64,000 nucleotides of DNA from Kitasatospora mediocidica KCTC 9733 (GCF_000744225.1 NZ_JQLN01000005.1:2193001-2257000); one strand, 5' to 3'; positions 9,537-19,134 are shown, counted from the first letter of the stretch. The notes: generated from the sequence alone by a model not told the origin. Program-made: numbers and translations.

Positions 9537-9636
9537 GCACCTCGCTCACTTTGCCAGTGCTTTACCATCGAATGGTCAAGCCTTGGCGTGCGAGGTGCTG
9601 CCGCGAGGCCCGAGACCACCCCGGAGTGCGCCCACC

Positions 9637-10389
9637 GTGACCACCCTCGCCCTCGGCCCGTCCTGGCTCGATCCGACGTCGCTGATCTCCAGTTTCCAGC
9701 TGATCGGCATCCTGGCCGTGGTGTTCGCGGAGTCGGGCCTGCTGATCGGGTTCTTCCTGCCCGGCGACTCGCTGCTCTTCACCACCGGCCTGCTGGTGGC
9801 CCACGGCCAGTACCTCACCCAGCCGCTCTGGCTGGTCTGTCTGCTGGTGGTCGCCGCCGCGATCGCGGGGGACCAGGTCGGCTACCTCTTCGGACGGCGG
9901 GTCGGGCCGAGCCTGCTGCGGCGCGGCAACTCCCGGCTCTTCCGGCAGGAGAACGTCGAGAAGGCGAGTGCCTTCTTCGAGCGGCACGGGCCGAAGGCCA
10001 TCGTGCTGGCCCGTTTCGTGCCGATCGTGCGGACGTTCGTGCCGATCGTCGCCGGGGTCGGGAGGATGGACTACCGGACCTTCGTGATCTTCAACGCGGT
10101 CGGCGGCGTGCTCTGGGGCGGCGGGGTGACGTTGCTCGGGTACTTCCTCGGCCAGGTGGCGTTCGTCCGGGACCACATCGACCTGATCCTGGTGGCCATC
10201 GTGCTGGTCTCGGTGGTGCCGGTCGGATTCGAGCTGCTGCGCGGCCGTAGGGCGGCGGCGAAGGCCCTGCGGGGAGCGGCCGGGCCGGGCCCCGGGCAGG
10301 TCGCCGAACCGGTCGCCGACCCGGTTGCTTCGCGGGCCGGGCGTCCGGTGGAACGGAGCGGCTCGGGCGGGCGGCACCGCGCGGGGTGA
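9637..10389 (+). CDS. DedA family membrane protein
   Basis: 250 aa from GTG 9637 (GGAG 10 nt upstream); in-frame alternative starts lie up to 54 nt earlier but would add an unlikely Pro/Arg-rich leader. DedA/SNARE-associated features are present: FFLPGDSLLFTTG near residue 45 and the reentrant loop motif ARFVPIVRTFVPIVAG near residue 125, plus about five hydrophobic segments. Members of this family act as lipid scramblase-like or proton-dependent transporters and affect membrane-potential homeostasis. The C-terminal ~40 residues are a charged, Pro/Arg-rich tail. It stands alone between the Hsp90 operon and the ThrE-like gene. Confidence 0.85.
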   Translation: MTTLALGPSWLDPTSLISSFQLIGILAVVFAESGLLIGFFLPGDSLLFTTGLLVAHGQYLTQPLWLVCLLVVAAAIAGDQVGYLFGRRVGPSLLRRGNSRLFRQENVEKASAFFERHGPKAIVLARFVPIVRTFVPIVAGVGRMDYRTFVIFNAVGGVLWGGGVTLLGYFLGQVAFVRDHIDLILVAIVLVSVVPVGFELLRGRRAAAKALRGAAGPGPGQVAEPVADPVASRAGRPVERSGSGGRHRAG

Positions 10390-10413
10390 CATGGTCGGGC
10401 TCGACAGCCGTAT

Positions 10414-10430
10414 TGTCTGGTTTCCGGACA
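10414..10430. promoter_or_regulatory. Short inverted repeat upstream of the ThrE-like gene
   Basis: TGTCTGG-TTT-CCGGACA, 7-bp arms with one G:T-type mismatch, in the 171-bp spacer before the exporter gene. It may be an operator; no regulator can be assigned. Confidence 0.25.
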
Positions 10431-10560
10431 GTCCGTCCGGTCGATGTTCGCCACCGGCCTCCGCCGACCCGTACATGTGCGTCCGGGGTCGCGGTCAGGC
10501 AAGGTGGAGGCGAAGATCATGAGCGGTGGCGGGTCCACCCCGGGGTGGTGAGGAGCGGCA

Positions 10561-12444
10561 GTGCCTAAGCGGGGCCGACCGGGCGGCAGTGGCAGGGCGC
10601 ACGGCGGGAAGAACGCCAGGAGTCGGCCCGGCAGGCCGGCCGTCCCGGCGCCGGCCGACGATCCGGTGCAGGCCGTCCCGCTCCCCGCCCGCCTCCCCGA
10701 CGACCCCGATGTGCCCGCCGCTGACGACGTCACCCCCGAGGACGCGGTCCCGACCCCGGTCCTGCCGGCCGACGCGCCGCCGACCGAGGGCCTGCTCGGC
10801 CACCCCGTCCCGCCTGCCGACCAGGTGCAGATCATCCCGTTCGCGCCGCCGCCGGTGGAGACCGCCGGCCTGCTCGGGCACCCGGCCGAGACCACCGAGC
10901 GGCTCGACCTGCTCGGCGCCGGCTCCGACGACACGCTGACCCCCGAGGTCTGGCGCGCCGTCGGCTACAGCCCGCCCACCGGCCTGGCCGTCCCCAGCCT
11001 GCGCGCCGGCGCCCCCGGAGCCGGCCCCTGGCCGGACCGGATGCGCACCCTGCTGCGCACCCCGATGTCCGAACGCCCCGCCTTCGAACGCACCCCGCGC
11101 GAGCCGAAGCCCGAGGCCACCGCCAGGAACGTGCCGCGGATCCTCGACCTCACCCTGCGGATCGGCGAACTGCTGCTCGCCAGCGGCGAGAGCGCCGAGG
11201 ACGTCGAGGCCGCGATGCTCGGCGTCACGCACGCCTACGAGCTGGACCGCTGCGAGCCGCAGGTCACCTTCACCCTGATCTCGATCTCCTACCAGCCCTC
11301 GCTTGTCGAGCCGCCGGTCACCGCCGCCCGGGTGGTCCGCCGCCGCACCTCCGACTACACCCGCCTCGCCGCGGTCTACCGGATGGTCGCCGACATCACG
11401 GCCGAGAAGATCACGGTCAACGACGCCTACCGCCGGCTCGCCGTGATCCGCCGCAATCGCCACCCCTACCCGGTCTGGCTGATCTCGCTGACCACCGGCC
11501 TGCTGGCCGGCGCGGCCACCTTCCTGGTCGGCGGCCAGATCGACGCCAAGGCCTGGCTGGTCTTCGTCAACGCCTTCATCGGCGCCGTGGTCGGCGACCG
11601 GCTGGCCTCGCTGGTGGCCAGCCGCGGGTTGCCGGAGTTCTACCAGTTCGTGCTGGCCGCGATGCCCGCCGCCGCCAGCGGCATCGTGCTCTCGCTGCAC
11701 GAGTCCGGGCTGCGCGGCTCGGTGGCGATCACCGGTGGCCTGTTCGCCCTGCTGCCCGGACGCGCGCTGGTCGCGGCCGTCCAGGACGGTCTGACCGGCT
11801 TCTACATCACCGCCGCGGCCCGGCTGCTGGAAGTCGTCTACCTGGTGGCCGGCATCGTGATCGGCGTGATGCTGATCCTCTACGTCGGAGTCAGCTTCGA
11901 CGCGCACCTGAGACCCGACGAGACGTTGATCGGCAACTACAACCCGCCGGTCCAACTGCTCGCCGCGATGTTCCTCACGCTGGCCTTCGCGATGCTGCTG
12001 CAGACCGACCGCCGCACCCTGGCGATGGTCACCCTGAACAGCGGCATCGGCTGGTCGGTCTACGGCGTGCTGGCCTACAACGCCAACATCTCGCCGATCC
12101 TGGCCACCGGCATAGCGGCAGGCGTGGTCGGCCTCTTCGGCCAGCTGATGGCGCGCTACCGCTCGGCCTCCGCACTGCCGTACATGACCGCCGCCCTCGG
12201 ACCGCTGATGCCCGGTTCGGCGCTCTACCTCGGCATGCTCGCCTTCGCCCAGGGCCACTCCTCGGCCGGACTGGTCTCGATCAGCCGGGCGGCGGCCCTG
12301 GCCATGGCCCTGGCGATCGGGGTGAACCTCGGCGGCGAGGTGGCCCGGCTCTTCATGAAGGTCCCCGGACTCGGCGCGGAGGGCCGCCTCGCGCCCTACC
12401 TCGCCGCGCCCCGCCGCGCGGCGAAACGTACCCGCGGCTTCTGA
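10561..12444 (+). CDS. Threonine/serine exporter (ThrE) family membrane protein
   Basis: 627 aa from GTG 10561 with GAGGAG 5 nt upstream. The first ~190 residues are hydrophilic and Pro/Ala-rich, with two GLLGHP segments, probably a cytosolic disordered region. The ThrE N-terminal half follows (about 195-440: LDLTLRIGELLLASGESAEDVE, with several helices), then the C-terminal ThrE half (about 455-610, LNSGIGWSVYGVLAYN), giving about ten membrane segments. Corynebacterial ThrE exports threonine and serine using the membrane potential; the same activity is expected here but the substrate is not proven. The next gene begins 50 nt downstream and may be cotranscribed. Confidence 0.85.
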   Translation: MPKRGRPGGSGRAHGGKNARSRPGRPAVPAPADDPVQAVPLPARLPDDPDVPAADDVTPEDAVPTPVLPADAPPTEGLLGHPVPPADQVQIIPFAPPPVETAGLLGHPAETTERLDLLGAGSDDTLTPEVWRAVGYSPPTGLAVPSLRAGAPGAGPWPDRMRTLLRTPMSERPAFERTPREPKPEATARNVPRILDLTLRIGELLLASGESAEDVEAAMLGVTHAYELDRCEPQVTFTLISISYQPSLVEPPVTAARVVRRRTSDYTRLAAVYRMVADITAEKITVNDAYRRLAVIRRNRHPYPVWLISLTTGLLAGAATFLVGGQIDAKAWLVFVNAFIGAVVGDRLASLVASRGLPEFYQFVLAAMPAAASGIVLSLHESGLRGSVAITGGLFALLPGRALVAAVQDGLTGFYITAAARLLEVVYLVAGIVIGVMLILYVGVSFDAHLRPDETLIGNYNPPVQLLAAMFLTLAFAMLLQTDRRTLAMVTLNSGIGWSVYGVLAYNANISPILATGIAAGVVGLFGQLMARYRSASALPYMTAALGPLMPGSALYLGMLAFAQGHSSAGLVSISRAAALAMALAIGVNLGGEVARLFMKVPGLGAEGRLAPYLAAPRRAAKRTRGF

Positions 12445-12494
12445 CCGGACGTTAGAGCCAGTGTCCGCTGTACCAACGCTAGGACGTACCACCC

Positions 12495-13430
12495 ATGCAC
12501 CTTCCCGACCTGGTGGAGAGCTACCGCGACCACATCGTGGCGCCGCACAAGCAGCCGCTGTTCCTCCTGCTGGTCGGGTTCATCAGCTCCTTCGTCCTGA
12601 TCCGGGTCAGCGTGCGGCTGATCCGGGCCCAGGTCCGCTGGTGGCCGGGCAACTTCACGCCCGGCGGGCTGCACATCCACCACATGGTCTTCGGCATCGG
12701 CTGCCTGCTGGTGGCCGGCATCGGCGTCTTCGCGACCAGCGGCGGGCACCCCTGGATCGACTGGTTCGGACTGCTCTTCGGGGTGGGCTGCGGGCTGGTG
12801 CTCGACGAGTTCGCGCTGATCCTGCACCTGGAGGACGTCTACTGGAGCGAGCAGGGCCGCAAGTCGGTGGACGCGGTGATCCTCGGCATCCTGGTGACGG
12901 CGCTGCTGCTGACCGGCTACGTCCCGCTCGGTGTGGTGCCCGGGCAGTCGTCGTCCGACTGGTTCGGCCGCTGGGGTCCGGTCGCGCTGATCGCGGCGAA
13001 CGCGGTGATGTCGATCGTCGCGCTGGTGAAGGGCAAGCTCTGGACCGGGCTGCTCGGCATCATGGTGCCCGGCCTCTCCTGGCTCGGCGCCGTCCGGCTG
13101 GCCCGGCCGTCCAGCCCCTGGGCGCGCTGGCGGTACGCGGACCGGCCGCGCCGCCGGGCCCGCGCGCTGCGCCGTGAACGACTGCTGCACCGGCGGGCGG
13201 ACCTGGTCCGCCGATGGGTCTTCGACCTGATCGCCGGCGCCCCCGACAAGGTCCCCGCGCACCACGCGGCCACCCACCGGGTCGCCGAACGGATGGCGGC
13301 CCGGGCCACCGCCCACCTGGACGCCCGTACGGCGCAGGCCGCCGAGCGCGGACCCGAGCAGCGCCGCCGCACCGTCCAGGCCGGCCGGGCCCGCCCCTAC
13401 GGGACCCGGGCGCCGCGCCGCCGGTCCTGA
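12495..13430 (+). CDS. Integral membrane protein with HIHH motif, unknown function
   Basis: 311 aa. Five or six hydrophobic segments lie in residues 20-215; the last ~100 residues are very basic (Arg-rich) and probably cytosolic. Two conserved-looking polar motifs lie within or beside the membrane: TPGGLHIHHMVFGIG (about residue 55) and LVLDEFALILHLEDVYW (about residue 100). Clustered His and Asp/Glu residues of this kind suggest an intramembrane metal site, as in membrane hydrolases, but I recognise no characterised family. It follows the ThrE-like gene on the same strand. Confidence 0.7.
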   Translation: MHLPDLVESYRDHIVAPHKQPLFLLLVGFISSFVLIRVSVRLIRAQVRWWPGNFTPGGLHIHHMVFGIGCLLVAGIGVFATSGGHPWIDWFGLLFGVGCGLVLDEFALILHLEDVYWSEQGRKSVDAVILGILVTALLLTGYVPLGVVPGQSSSDWFGRWGPVALIAANAVMSIVALVKGKLWTGLLGIMVPGLSWLGAVRLARPSSPWARWRYADRPRRRARALRRERLLHRRADLVRRWVFDLIAGAPDKVPAHHAATHRVAERMAARATAHLDARTAQAAERGPEQRRRTVQAGRARPYGTRAPRRRS

Positions 13431-13537
13431 CCCGCCGCATGCCGTCCGTCCGACGATCTGACGTCCCTACGTCCTGAACTCCTGAACTCCTGACTTCCTG
13501 TCCCGGATCTCACCCGGTCGGCGGCATGGGGTTGGCG

Positions 13538-13567
13538 TTGACGGTTCGTCATGTTTGAGAATATTAC
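13538..13567 (+). promoter_or_regulatory. Sigma-70-type promoter of the NlpC/P60 gene
   Basis: TTGACG at 13538-13543 and TATTAC at 13562-13567, separated by 18 bp, inside a locally AT-rich stretch 65 nt ahead of the start codon. Immediately upstream (13471-13500) a short tandem repeat of the form CTGAACTC occurs about three times. Confidence 0.5.
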
Positions 13568-13632
13568 GTCGAGTGACCGACTTGTCACGTCATGGGATAT
13601 TTGGCTGATCGTCAGACGGAGAGGCATCTCTC

Positions 13633-14937
13633 ATGGCACGCAGGCTCCTCCCCGCCCTACTGCTGGCACTGACCACCGTCGTCGGGCCCGCCCTCGCACC
13701 CGCCACCGCCACCGCCGGCACCGTTCCGACCCGCATGGCACACGCCGCCCGGGCCGCCGACGACCCCGCGGGCGAGGCCGCCGACGAGGCCTACCCGTCG
13801 ACCGGCACGATCGCCCGCGCGAAGGCGGACGCCGATCGCAGATCCGCGGCGGCCACCGCCGCACAGACGCAGCTCGCCGGCGCCCAGGCCGAACTCGACC
13901 AGGCCGGCCGGATCGCCGAGCAGGCCGTCGAGGCCTACGACGGCGCCCAAGTCCGGCTCGCCAAGGCCCGGACCGACGCCGCCGACGCGGCTCGCCGCTG
14001 CGCCGAGGCGCAGGCCGCCCGGGCCGCCGCGGCCCAGGACGCAGCCGCCCTCGCCGCGGCCAGCTACCGCCACGGCGGCACCCCCGAGCTCGCCGCCGTC
14101 GACGCCCTGCTCGGCGCGGGCGGCCCGCAGGCGTTCACCGATCAGGCCGTGGCGGTCGGCGCGGCCGGAACCAGTACCCGGCAGATCCTGGACGCCGCGA
14201 CCTCCACCGCCGCTGCCGCCACCGAGGCGAACCGGGCCGCGAGCGCCGCCGCCGACCGGGCCGCGCGCGCCGCCAAGGCGGTCGAGGAGGCCAAGGCACA
14301 GGCGCAGTCCCGGCTGACGGCCCAGCAGATCCTGGTCGCCGAGCTGACCAAGCGGCGCGAGCGCCTGCTCGGTGAACTCGCCACCGCCCGCAGCAGCACG
14401 GTGGAACTGGAGCGCAAACGCCAGGAAGCGCTGGAGGCGATCGCCGCCCGGCAGGCGGAGGAGGCCGCCAAAGCCGCCGCAGCCGCCCAGGCCGCCGCCG
14501 ACGCCGCCCGCCACCCCGCCCCCGTCGAGGAGCCCGTCCCCGCGCAGCCCGCCCACGACCCCGCCTGGTCGGCGCAGGCCGCAGCAAGCGCCGTCGACTT
14601 CGCCCGCTCCAAGCTCGGCCTGCCGTACATCTGGGGCGGCGAGGGCCCCGAGGGCTACGACTGCTCCGGCCTGACCATGCTCGCCTGGCACCAGAGCGGC
14701 AAACGCCTGACCCACTTCGCCGCCGACCAGTACACCGAGTCCACCCCCGTCGACTACCCCCACCTGCGCCCCGGCGACCTGATCTTCTGGACCCACACCG
14801 GCCGCGCCGCCGACATCTACCACGTCGCCATCTACCTCGGCGACGACCAGATGATCGAAGCTCCCCGCCCCGGCATGGCCATCAAACAGGCCAGCCTGTG
14901 GATCATGGGCCGCCCCGACTTCTACGCCCGCCCGTAG
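13633..14937 (+). CDS. Secreted NlpC/P60 (C40) peptidoglycan endopeptidase
   Basis: 434 aa. A signal peptide covers about residues 1-29 (cleavage near ATATAG). Residues ~55-285 are Ala/Glu/Arg/Gln-rich and predicted coiled coil. The C-terminal domain (about 315-434) is NlpC/P60, with the catalytic Cys344 in YDCSGLT and His397 in YHVAIYLG. The start has GGAGAGG about 8 nt upstream. Enzymes of this type (RipA-like) cleave gamma-D-Glu to diaminopimelate bonds in peptide stems and act in cell separation or spore wall remodelling; the coiled coil commonly restrains the active site. Located outside the membrane. Confidence 0.9.
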   Translation: MARRLLPALLLALTTVVGPALAPATATAGTVPTRMAHAARAADDPAGEAADEAYPSTGTIARAKADADRRSAAATAAQTQLAGAQAELDQAGRIAEQAVEAYDGAQVRLAKARTDAADAARRCAEAQAARAAAAQDAAALAAASYRHGGTPELAAVDALLGAGGPQAFTDQAVAVGAAGTSTRQILDAATSTAAAATEANRAASAAADRAARAAKAVEEAKAQAQSRLTAQQILVAELTKRRERLLGELATARSSTVELERKRQEALEAIAARQAEEAAKAAAAAQAAADAARHPAPVEEPVPAQPAHDPAWSAQAAASAVDFARSKLGLPYIWGGEGPEGYDCSGLTMLAWHQSGKRLTHFAADQYTESTPVDYPHLRPGDLIFWTHTGRAADIYHVAIYLGDDQMIEAPRPGMAIKQASLWIMGRPDFYARP

Positions 14938-15020
14938 CCGGGGTGGGCGGCGGCCGAAGCCACCGCGAGGCGGTCAGGCAGCGGGCTGCCGGCCCTGGTT
15001 GTCGAAGTGGCAGCGGGCGG

Positions 15021-15410
15021 TCAGGCGCCAGGGTCGACTTCGGGGTGCGTGAACCGCACGGGCTTGCCCAGCGACCGGGCGTAGAGGATTTCGGCTCGGG
15101 TGCTGTCTCCGACGTAGTCGCCGACTACGAGCACTTCATCAGCGAGCCGGATCTTCGCCCGGTGCAGATCGTCGAGTCGAACCTTCAGCGCCTCGGCCTC
15201 GACAGGATCGGACCAGAGTTCGTGCGGCGACTTCATGTCACAGCCCGGTTTGACGACAATCATTCCGGCTTTGGTCTCCCGCAGATCGGCCTCGTTCATC
15301 TCGGTCATGAAGCGGGTGGAGCCGCAGATCACGACGATACGCGGGAGGCTCAACAGCTTCTTCGCGTCGGCGAGCTTCTCTGCGGGGGTGAGCACTTGTG
15401 GGTATGACAC
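15021..15410 (-). CDS. Nucleoside 2-deoxyribosyltransferase-like protein
   Basis: 129 aa from GTG 15410, chosen because AGGAGG lies 5 nt upstream; longer in-frame starts add a Pro-rich leader without a ribosome site. The fold signature is visible: VVICGSTRF at the first strand (about residue 24) and DEVLVVGDYVGDSTRAEILYA with the conserved Glu and a GKPV end. Enzymes of this superfamily cleave N-glycosidic bonds of (deoxy)nucleosides or transfer the sugar; several small GSTRF members are uncharacterised or hydrolyse modified nucleotides. The monomer is short, so it probably oligomerises. Exact substrate unknown. Confidence 0.7.
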   Translation of the reverse strand: MSYPQVLTPAEKLADAKKLLSLPRIVVICGSTRFMTEMNEADLRETKAGMIVVKPGCDMKSPHELWSDPVEAEALKVRLDDLHRAKIRLADEVLVVGDYVGDSTRAEILYARSLGKPVRFTHPEVDPGA

Positions 15411-15685
15411 TGGTTCCTCCTGGTGGTGTGGTCCAAGGGGCGCCTGCGGAGACGAGAAGGAGGGTGTCCAATCAAGCCGCTGCGACGGGCCATCGAATCG
15501 GGGGAGTCCCGGCGGATCGGTGGGGGCGAGCACCGGCTCGAGGAGGCGATCGAGGTACAGCAACAGGCTGCAGCCGTCCTGTCACAGTGCCGGAACTCCG
15601 ACACCCCGAAGTGGCCTCCCTCCATGAACCGACCCGCCACCGGTGAAGACCACGGGGCTGAGAACCTGGAGCTGGTGACGAGCGC
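15411..15685. other. Gene-free spacer
   Basis: 275 bases between two minus-strand genes. Open frames here have no ribosome site or codon bias and appear to be chance. The only recognised element is the AGGAGG of the downstream deoxyribosyltransferase-like gene at its left end. Confidence 0.5.
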
Positions 15686-16249
15686 TCAGCGTCTCGTCTC
15701 GTACCTGGTCAGGATCACGCCGCAGGGAAGCGTCCGCGTCTGAACCAGGTTCAGGTTCACCCAGCTGTCCAACGCGGTGAAGAACGGCGTGCCGCCGCCC
15801 ACCAGGACCGGCGCGGTGGCGAGCACGTACTCGTCGATCAGCCCGGCGCGCATGGCCGCCCCGGCGAGGGTCGCGCCGCCGATGTCCATCGGGCCGCCGT
15901 CCTCGGCCTTGAGCCGGGTGATCTCGGCGAGCGCGTTGCCGGTGACCAGGCGGGTGTTCCAGTCGACCGTGTCGATCGTCGAGGAGAACACCACCTTCGA
16001 CATGTCCCGCCAGCGGCGCGCGAACTCGATGTGCGCCGGGGTGGCGTTGGGCTGCTGGTCGGCGTTCGGCCAGTAGGAACTCATCGTCTGCCACAGCTTG
16101 CCGCCGTACAGCGACAGGTCGGTCGCCTGCAACTGGTCGGACCAGAACTGGAACAGCTCGTCGCTCGGCACGCTCCAGCCGATGTCGTCGCCGGGCGCGG
16201 CGATGTAGCCGTCCAGGGTCAGGTTCATGCCGTAGATCAGTTTCCGCAT
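15686..16249 (-). CDS. Dihydrofolate reductase-like (RibD C-terminal domain) protein
   Basis: 187 aa from ATG 16249, GGAAGG 8 nt upstream. Opens with MRKLIYGMNLTLDGYIA, the first strand of the bacterial RibD/DHFR-like fold; LYGGKLWQTM and MDIGGATLAGAAMRAGLIDEY match the NADPH-binding and dimer helices, and PVLVGGGTPFF is the family glycine motif. Stand-alone members of this family are NADPH-dependent reductases of unknown substrate, not true folate enzymes. It lies downstream of the FtsX-like permease gene but behind a strong terminator, so it is probably transcribed separately. Confidence 0.85.
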   Translation of the reverse strand: MRKLIYGMNLTLDGYIAAPGDDIGWSVPSDELFQFWSDQLQATDLSLYGGKLWQTMSSYWPNADQQPNATPAHIEFARRWRDMSKVVFSSTIDTVDWNTRLVTGNALAEITRLKAEDGGPMDIGGATLAGAAMRAGLIDEYVLATAPVLVGGGTPFFTALDSWVNLNLVQTRTLPCGVILTRYETRR

Positions 16250-16335
16250 GGCGCCAGCCTTCCGTGCCTCGGCCCCACGCGTACGGACCGGCGCGCCGCA
16301 GGACGGCAATCCGGGGCCCGGTCCCGGGCGGACCA

Positions 16336-16371
16336 CCGCGCGCAGCCACCGCGTTCGGTGGCTGCGCGCGG
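16336..16371 (-). terminator. Terminator after the ABC/FtsX operon
   Basis: Perfect 15-bp GC-rich inverted repeat (16336-16350 / 16357-16371) with a 6-nt loop, 7 nt beyond the permease stop codon. Confidence 0.85.
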
Positions 16372-16377
16372 CGGGTG

Positions 16378-19134
16378 TCAGCCGGGGCGGCGGGTGAGGG
16401 GGAGGCGGGAGCGGGTGGTGGCGGTGGCCAGCAGGGCCGCGACTATCGGGAGGACCACCACGGTGAGCAGGATCAGGGTCCAGGGCACGGTGATCGGGGA
16501 GGAGGCGCCGTTCAGCGCGACGTCGCGTGCCCGGCGCAGGGCGACGGCGGGGACGAACCCGCAGACCGTCCCGAGTGCGGCGCCGACGGTGGCGATGAGC
16601 CCGCACTGCAGGCCCGACAGCACCCGGCGGATCCGCGGCGGGGCGCCGACGGCGGCCAGGGTGACCTGGTCGTTGCGGGAGTCGGCGGCGGCCAGGCCGG
16701 TGGCGATGGCGGCGGCACCCACCACGACCAGGGCGGCGAAACCGCTCAGGGCGAGGGTGACCAGGTCGCTCGTGGGCTGGTAGCCGCGCTCGACGCTGAG
16801 GGAGGCGAAGGAGTCGATGTGGCCGACGGCGGCCGCCGTCTGCTGCTCCGCCTTGGCCGTGGGCGGTACGGCGGGCAGCCACACCTCGGCCATCGGGGTG
16901 CTGCTCAGGCCCAGCCGCTGGACCGTGTCGGCGCTGACCAGGCCGGTGCCGTAACCGGCGGCGACGGCATCGTCGACGAAGACGGCGTCCAGGCTGAGCT
17001 GCTTGTTGTCGGTCTGCGGTGTCTGGCCCGGCTGCAACGGCGGGCCGCCGGCCGCGCCGCGCAGCTGGAAGACGGCCTTGCCGTCCTTGACGTAGCCGGG
17101 CTTGAAGACGACGGCCTTGCCGGCGGCCAGAGCGGCCTCGGCAGCGGGATCGTGCACGCCGAAGAAGTTGTGCAGCGCCGTCGCGTCGCCGGTCAGCGCC
17201 GAGGAGTTGGCGAACTGCGAGGGGCCGGAGCCGCCCGGACCACCCTGCGCGGGCAGGAACGAGACGTTGCTGCTGCAGTTCGGGCAGAAGGTGTAGGTGA
17301 CCTGGCCGACGTCGGCGCGTGCACCCAGGTCCGGCATGCCCTGCTCGATCGCGCTGCGCACCGGTGCCAGCGGGGCTCGGGCGGAGACGAGTAGGGTGAC
17401 CGCGCCGCTGGGCGCCTGGGCGCGGTACTCGCTGCGTGCCTGGGCGTCGCTGCTGGTGGTGTAGACACCGACGGCGACGGCACCGGCCACGGCGGCCAGC
17501 ACGGCGGCGACGGCCGGGGCGGTGCGTCCGCGCTGGCGGGCCGCGTCACGCAGGGCGAGGCGCGGGCCGAGCGGGAGGTGCCGGGCCAGCCGGCCCAACA
17601 GGCCGATCAGGGCGGGGGTGCAGACGAGCATGCCGAGTTCGGCGGTGACCGAACCGCCGAGGACGGCGAGAGTCTGCGCGTCGTAGCCGCCGACGACCGG
17701 CAGGCCACTGCTGCTGCCCGCGCCGAGCAGTGCGGCCAGCGCACCAGCGGCCACCAGGACCAAGCCCAGCGCGGCGATCCGGCGACTCGCCGCCTTCGCG
17801 GTGACCCGTCCGTTCAGCGCGGTGACGACGTCCTCGCGGGCCGCCTGGATCGCGGGCAGGACGGCGGCAAGCAGCGCGGTGGCGAGGCCGACCGCGGCGA
17901 TCGCGAGCAGGTCGAGCGGGTGCAGGTTGAAGTGGCCGAAGCGGCTGCCGGCCGTCTGCTCGATCCACGGTCGCAGCGCCGCGACCACGCCGGTCCCGAC
18001 CAGCACGCCCCCGACGGCGCCGGTCAGACCGAGCACCACGCCTGCGCCCAGAACCACCGCCCGCACCTGGGAGCGGTCGCCGCCGCCCGCGGCGAGAAGG
18101 GCGAGTTGGCGACGCGAGCGGCGGGCGCCGACGGCGAACGCGGGTCCGGCCAGCAGCGCGGTCTCCAGCAGCGCCATCCCGGCGGCGGTGGCCACCACGA
18201 CCTTGCTGGAACTGTCGGTGCCGGTGTCCAGGCGGACGATCGCGCTGCGGTAGTAGGGGACCGCCGAGCGGGCGGGCGGGTCGAGTGCCACGCTGCGCGA
18301 GGTGACGGTGAACCCGTAGCGGTTGAACTCCTGCACCTTGGCCCAGTCGAGCCGGCTGCCGGCGGGCAGCCGCACCAGCCAGGTCGGCGGGTTGGCGGTG
18401 GAGTCCGTCTCCGACGACTTCGTGGTGTCCGGCGTCGGCAGGGCGGCCAGCGGGGCGACCAACTCGCCCGGGCGGCCGATGATCTCCACCTTCGACAGGT
18501 CTCCCGGGTACTCCGCGACGGCGGTCAGCGTGTACGTGCGGTTGTCCAGGCCCTTGACGGTCGTGGTGGCCCCCAGGCTCAGTCCCGACTGGTCGAGGAA
18601 CGCCTGCGTGACGGCCAACTCGGAGGGGGCGCTCGGGGCGTGGCCCTGGATGACGTCGATCCGGCCCGTCCAGAGCGGGTCGGTGAGATCGGCCTCGCTC
18701 GTCGCGGTGCGCAGCAGGCCGTCGCGGGAGCGGGCGCTCGCCTCCGGGCCGGGTTGCGCTGAGGCCAGCCGACTGCCGGGCGGCAGCAGGCTGGTGGCCA
18801 GCTCGGCCGGGTCGGTGCTCGCGCTCCTCACCTCCTCGGGCGTGGGCGGTTTGCCGGCGACGTCGTTGAGGATGCTGGAGCCGTCGCTGACGATCGGCGC
18901 CTGCTGGACGGTGTGGCCCGGCGAGAAGGCGGTGACCAGCGCGTCCGAGGTCCCCATCAGGCGCTCGATCCGCTCGCGCGGTTCGAGTTGGGCGCTGCGG
19001 TAGACCACGTCGGCACCGGCCACGCCGAGGACGGGCAGCGCGACCATCGCGACGATGAGCGCGCTGCGGCCCTTGGCTCGCAGGGCGTCACGGCGGGCGA
19101 TGCGCAGGGCCACCTGCCAGGAGCTGAGGTTCAC
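16378..19134 (-). CDS. FtsX/MacB-type ABC transporter permease
   Basis: 918 aa. One N-terminal membrane segment after the amphipathic WQVALRIARRDALR leader, a large extracytoplasmic domain (about residues 45-310), then two FtsX-type blocks of membrane helices (about 315-430 and 790-910) and intervening hydrophobic segments, giving about ten helices in all. The GTG start overlaps the ATPase stop by 4 nt (GTGA), so it is translationally coupled to the ATPase upstream. Such pairs move lipids, peptides or antibiotics, or act as mechanotransmitters, rather than import solutes. An FCPNCSS segment with two Cys near residue 618 could form an external disulfide. Substrate unknown. Confidence 0.88.
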   Translation of the reverse strand: MNLSSWQVALRIARRDALRAKGRSALIVAMVALPVLGVAGADVVYRSAQLEPRERIERLMGTSDALVTAFSPGHTVQQAPIVSDGSSILNDVAGKPPTPEEVRSASTDPAELATSLLPPGSRLASAQPGPEASARSRDGLLRTATSEADLTDPLWTGRIDVIQGHAPSAPSELAVTQAFLDQSGLSLGATTTVKGLDNRTYTLTAVAEYPGDLSKVEIIGRPGELVAPLAALPTPDTTKSSETDSTANPPTWLVRLPAGSRLDWAKVQEFNRYGFTVTSRSVALDPPARSAVPYYRSAIVRLDTGTDSSSKVVVATAAGMALLETALLAGPAFAVGARRSRRQLALLAAGGGDRSQVRAVVLGAGVVLGLTGAVGGVLVGTGVVAALRPWIEQTAGSRFGHFNLHPLDLLAIAAVGLATALLAAVLPAIQAAREDVVTALNGRVTAKAASRRIAALGLVLVAAGALAALLGAGSSSGLPVVGGYDAQTLAVLGGSVTAELGMLVCTPALIGLLGRLARHLPLGPRLALRDAARQRGRTAPAVAAVLAAVAGAVAVGVYTTSSDAQARSEYRAQAPSGAVTLLVSARAPLAPVRSAIEQGMPDLGARADVGQVTYTFCPNCSSNVSFLPAQGGPGGSGPSQFANSSALTGDATALHNFFGVHDPAAEAALAAGKAVVFKPGYVKDGKAVFQLRGAAGGPPLQPGQTPQTDNKQLSLDAVFVDDAVAAGYGTGLVSADTVQRLGLSSTPMAEVWLPAVPPTAKAEQQTAAAVGHIDSFASLSVERGYQPTSDLVTLALSGFAALVVVGAAAIATGLAAADSRNDQVTLAAVGAPPRIRRVLSGLQCGLIATVGAALGTVCGFVPAVALRRARDVALNGASSPITVPWTLILLTVVVLPIVAALLATATTRSRLPLTRRPG

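Noticed and set aside
13436..13632. Possible c-di-AMP riboswitch before the NlpC/P60 gene
   Set aside because: Such riboswitches are common before cell-wall hydrolases in streptomycetes, but the conserved core was not found here and the leader after the promoter is too short.
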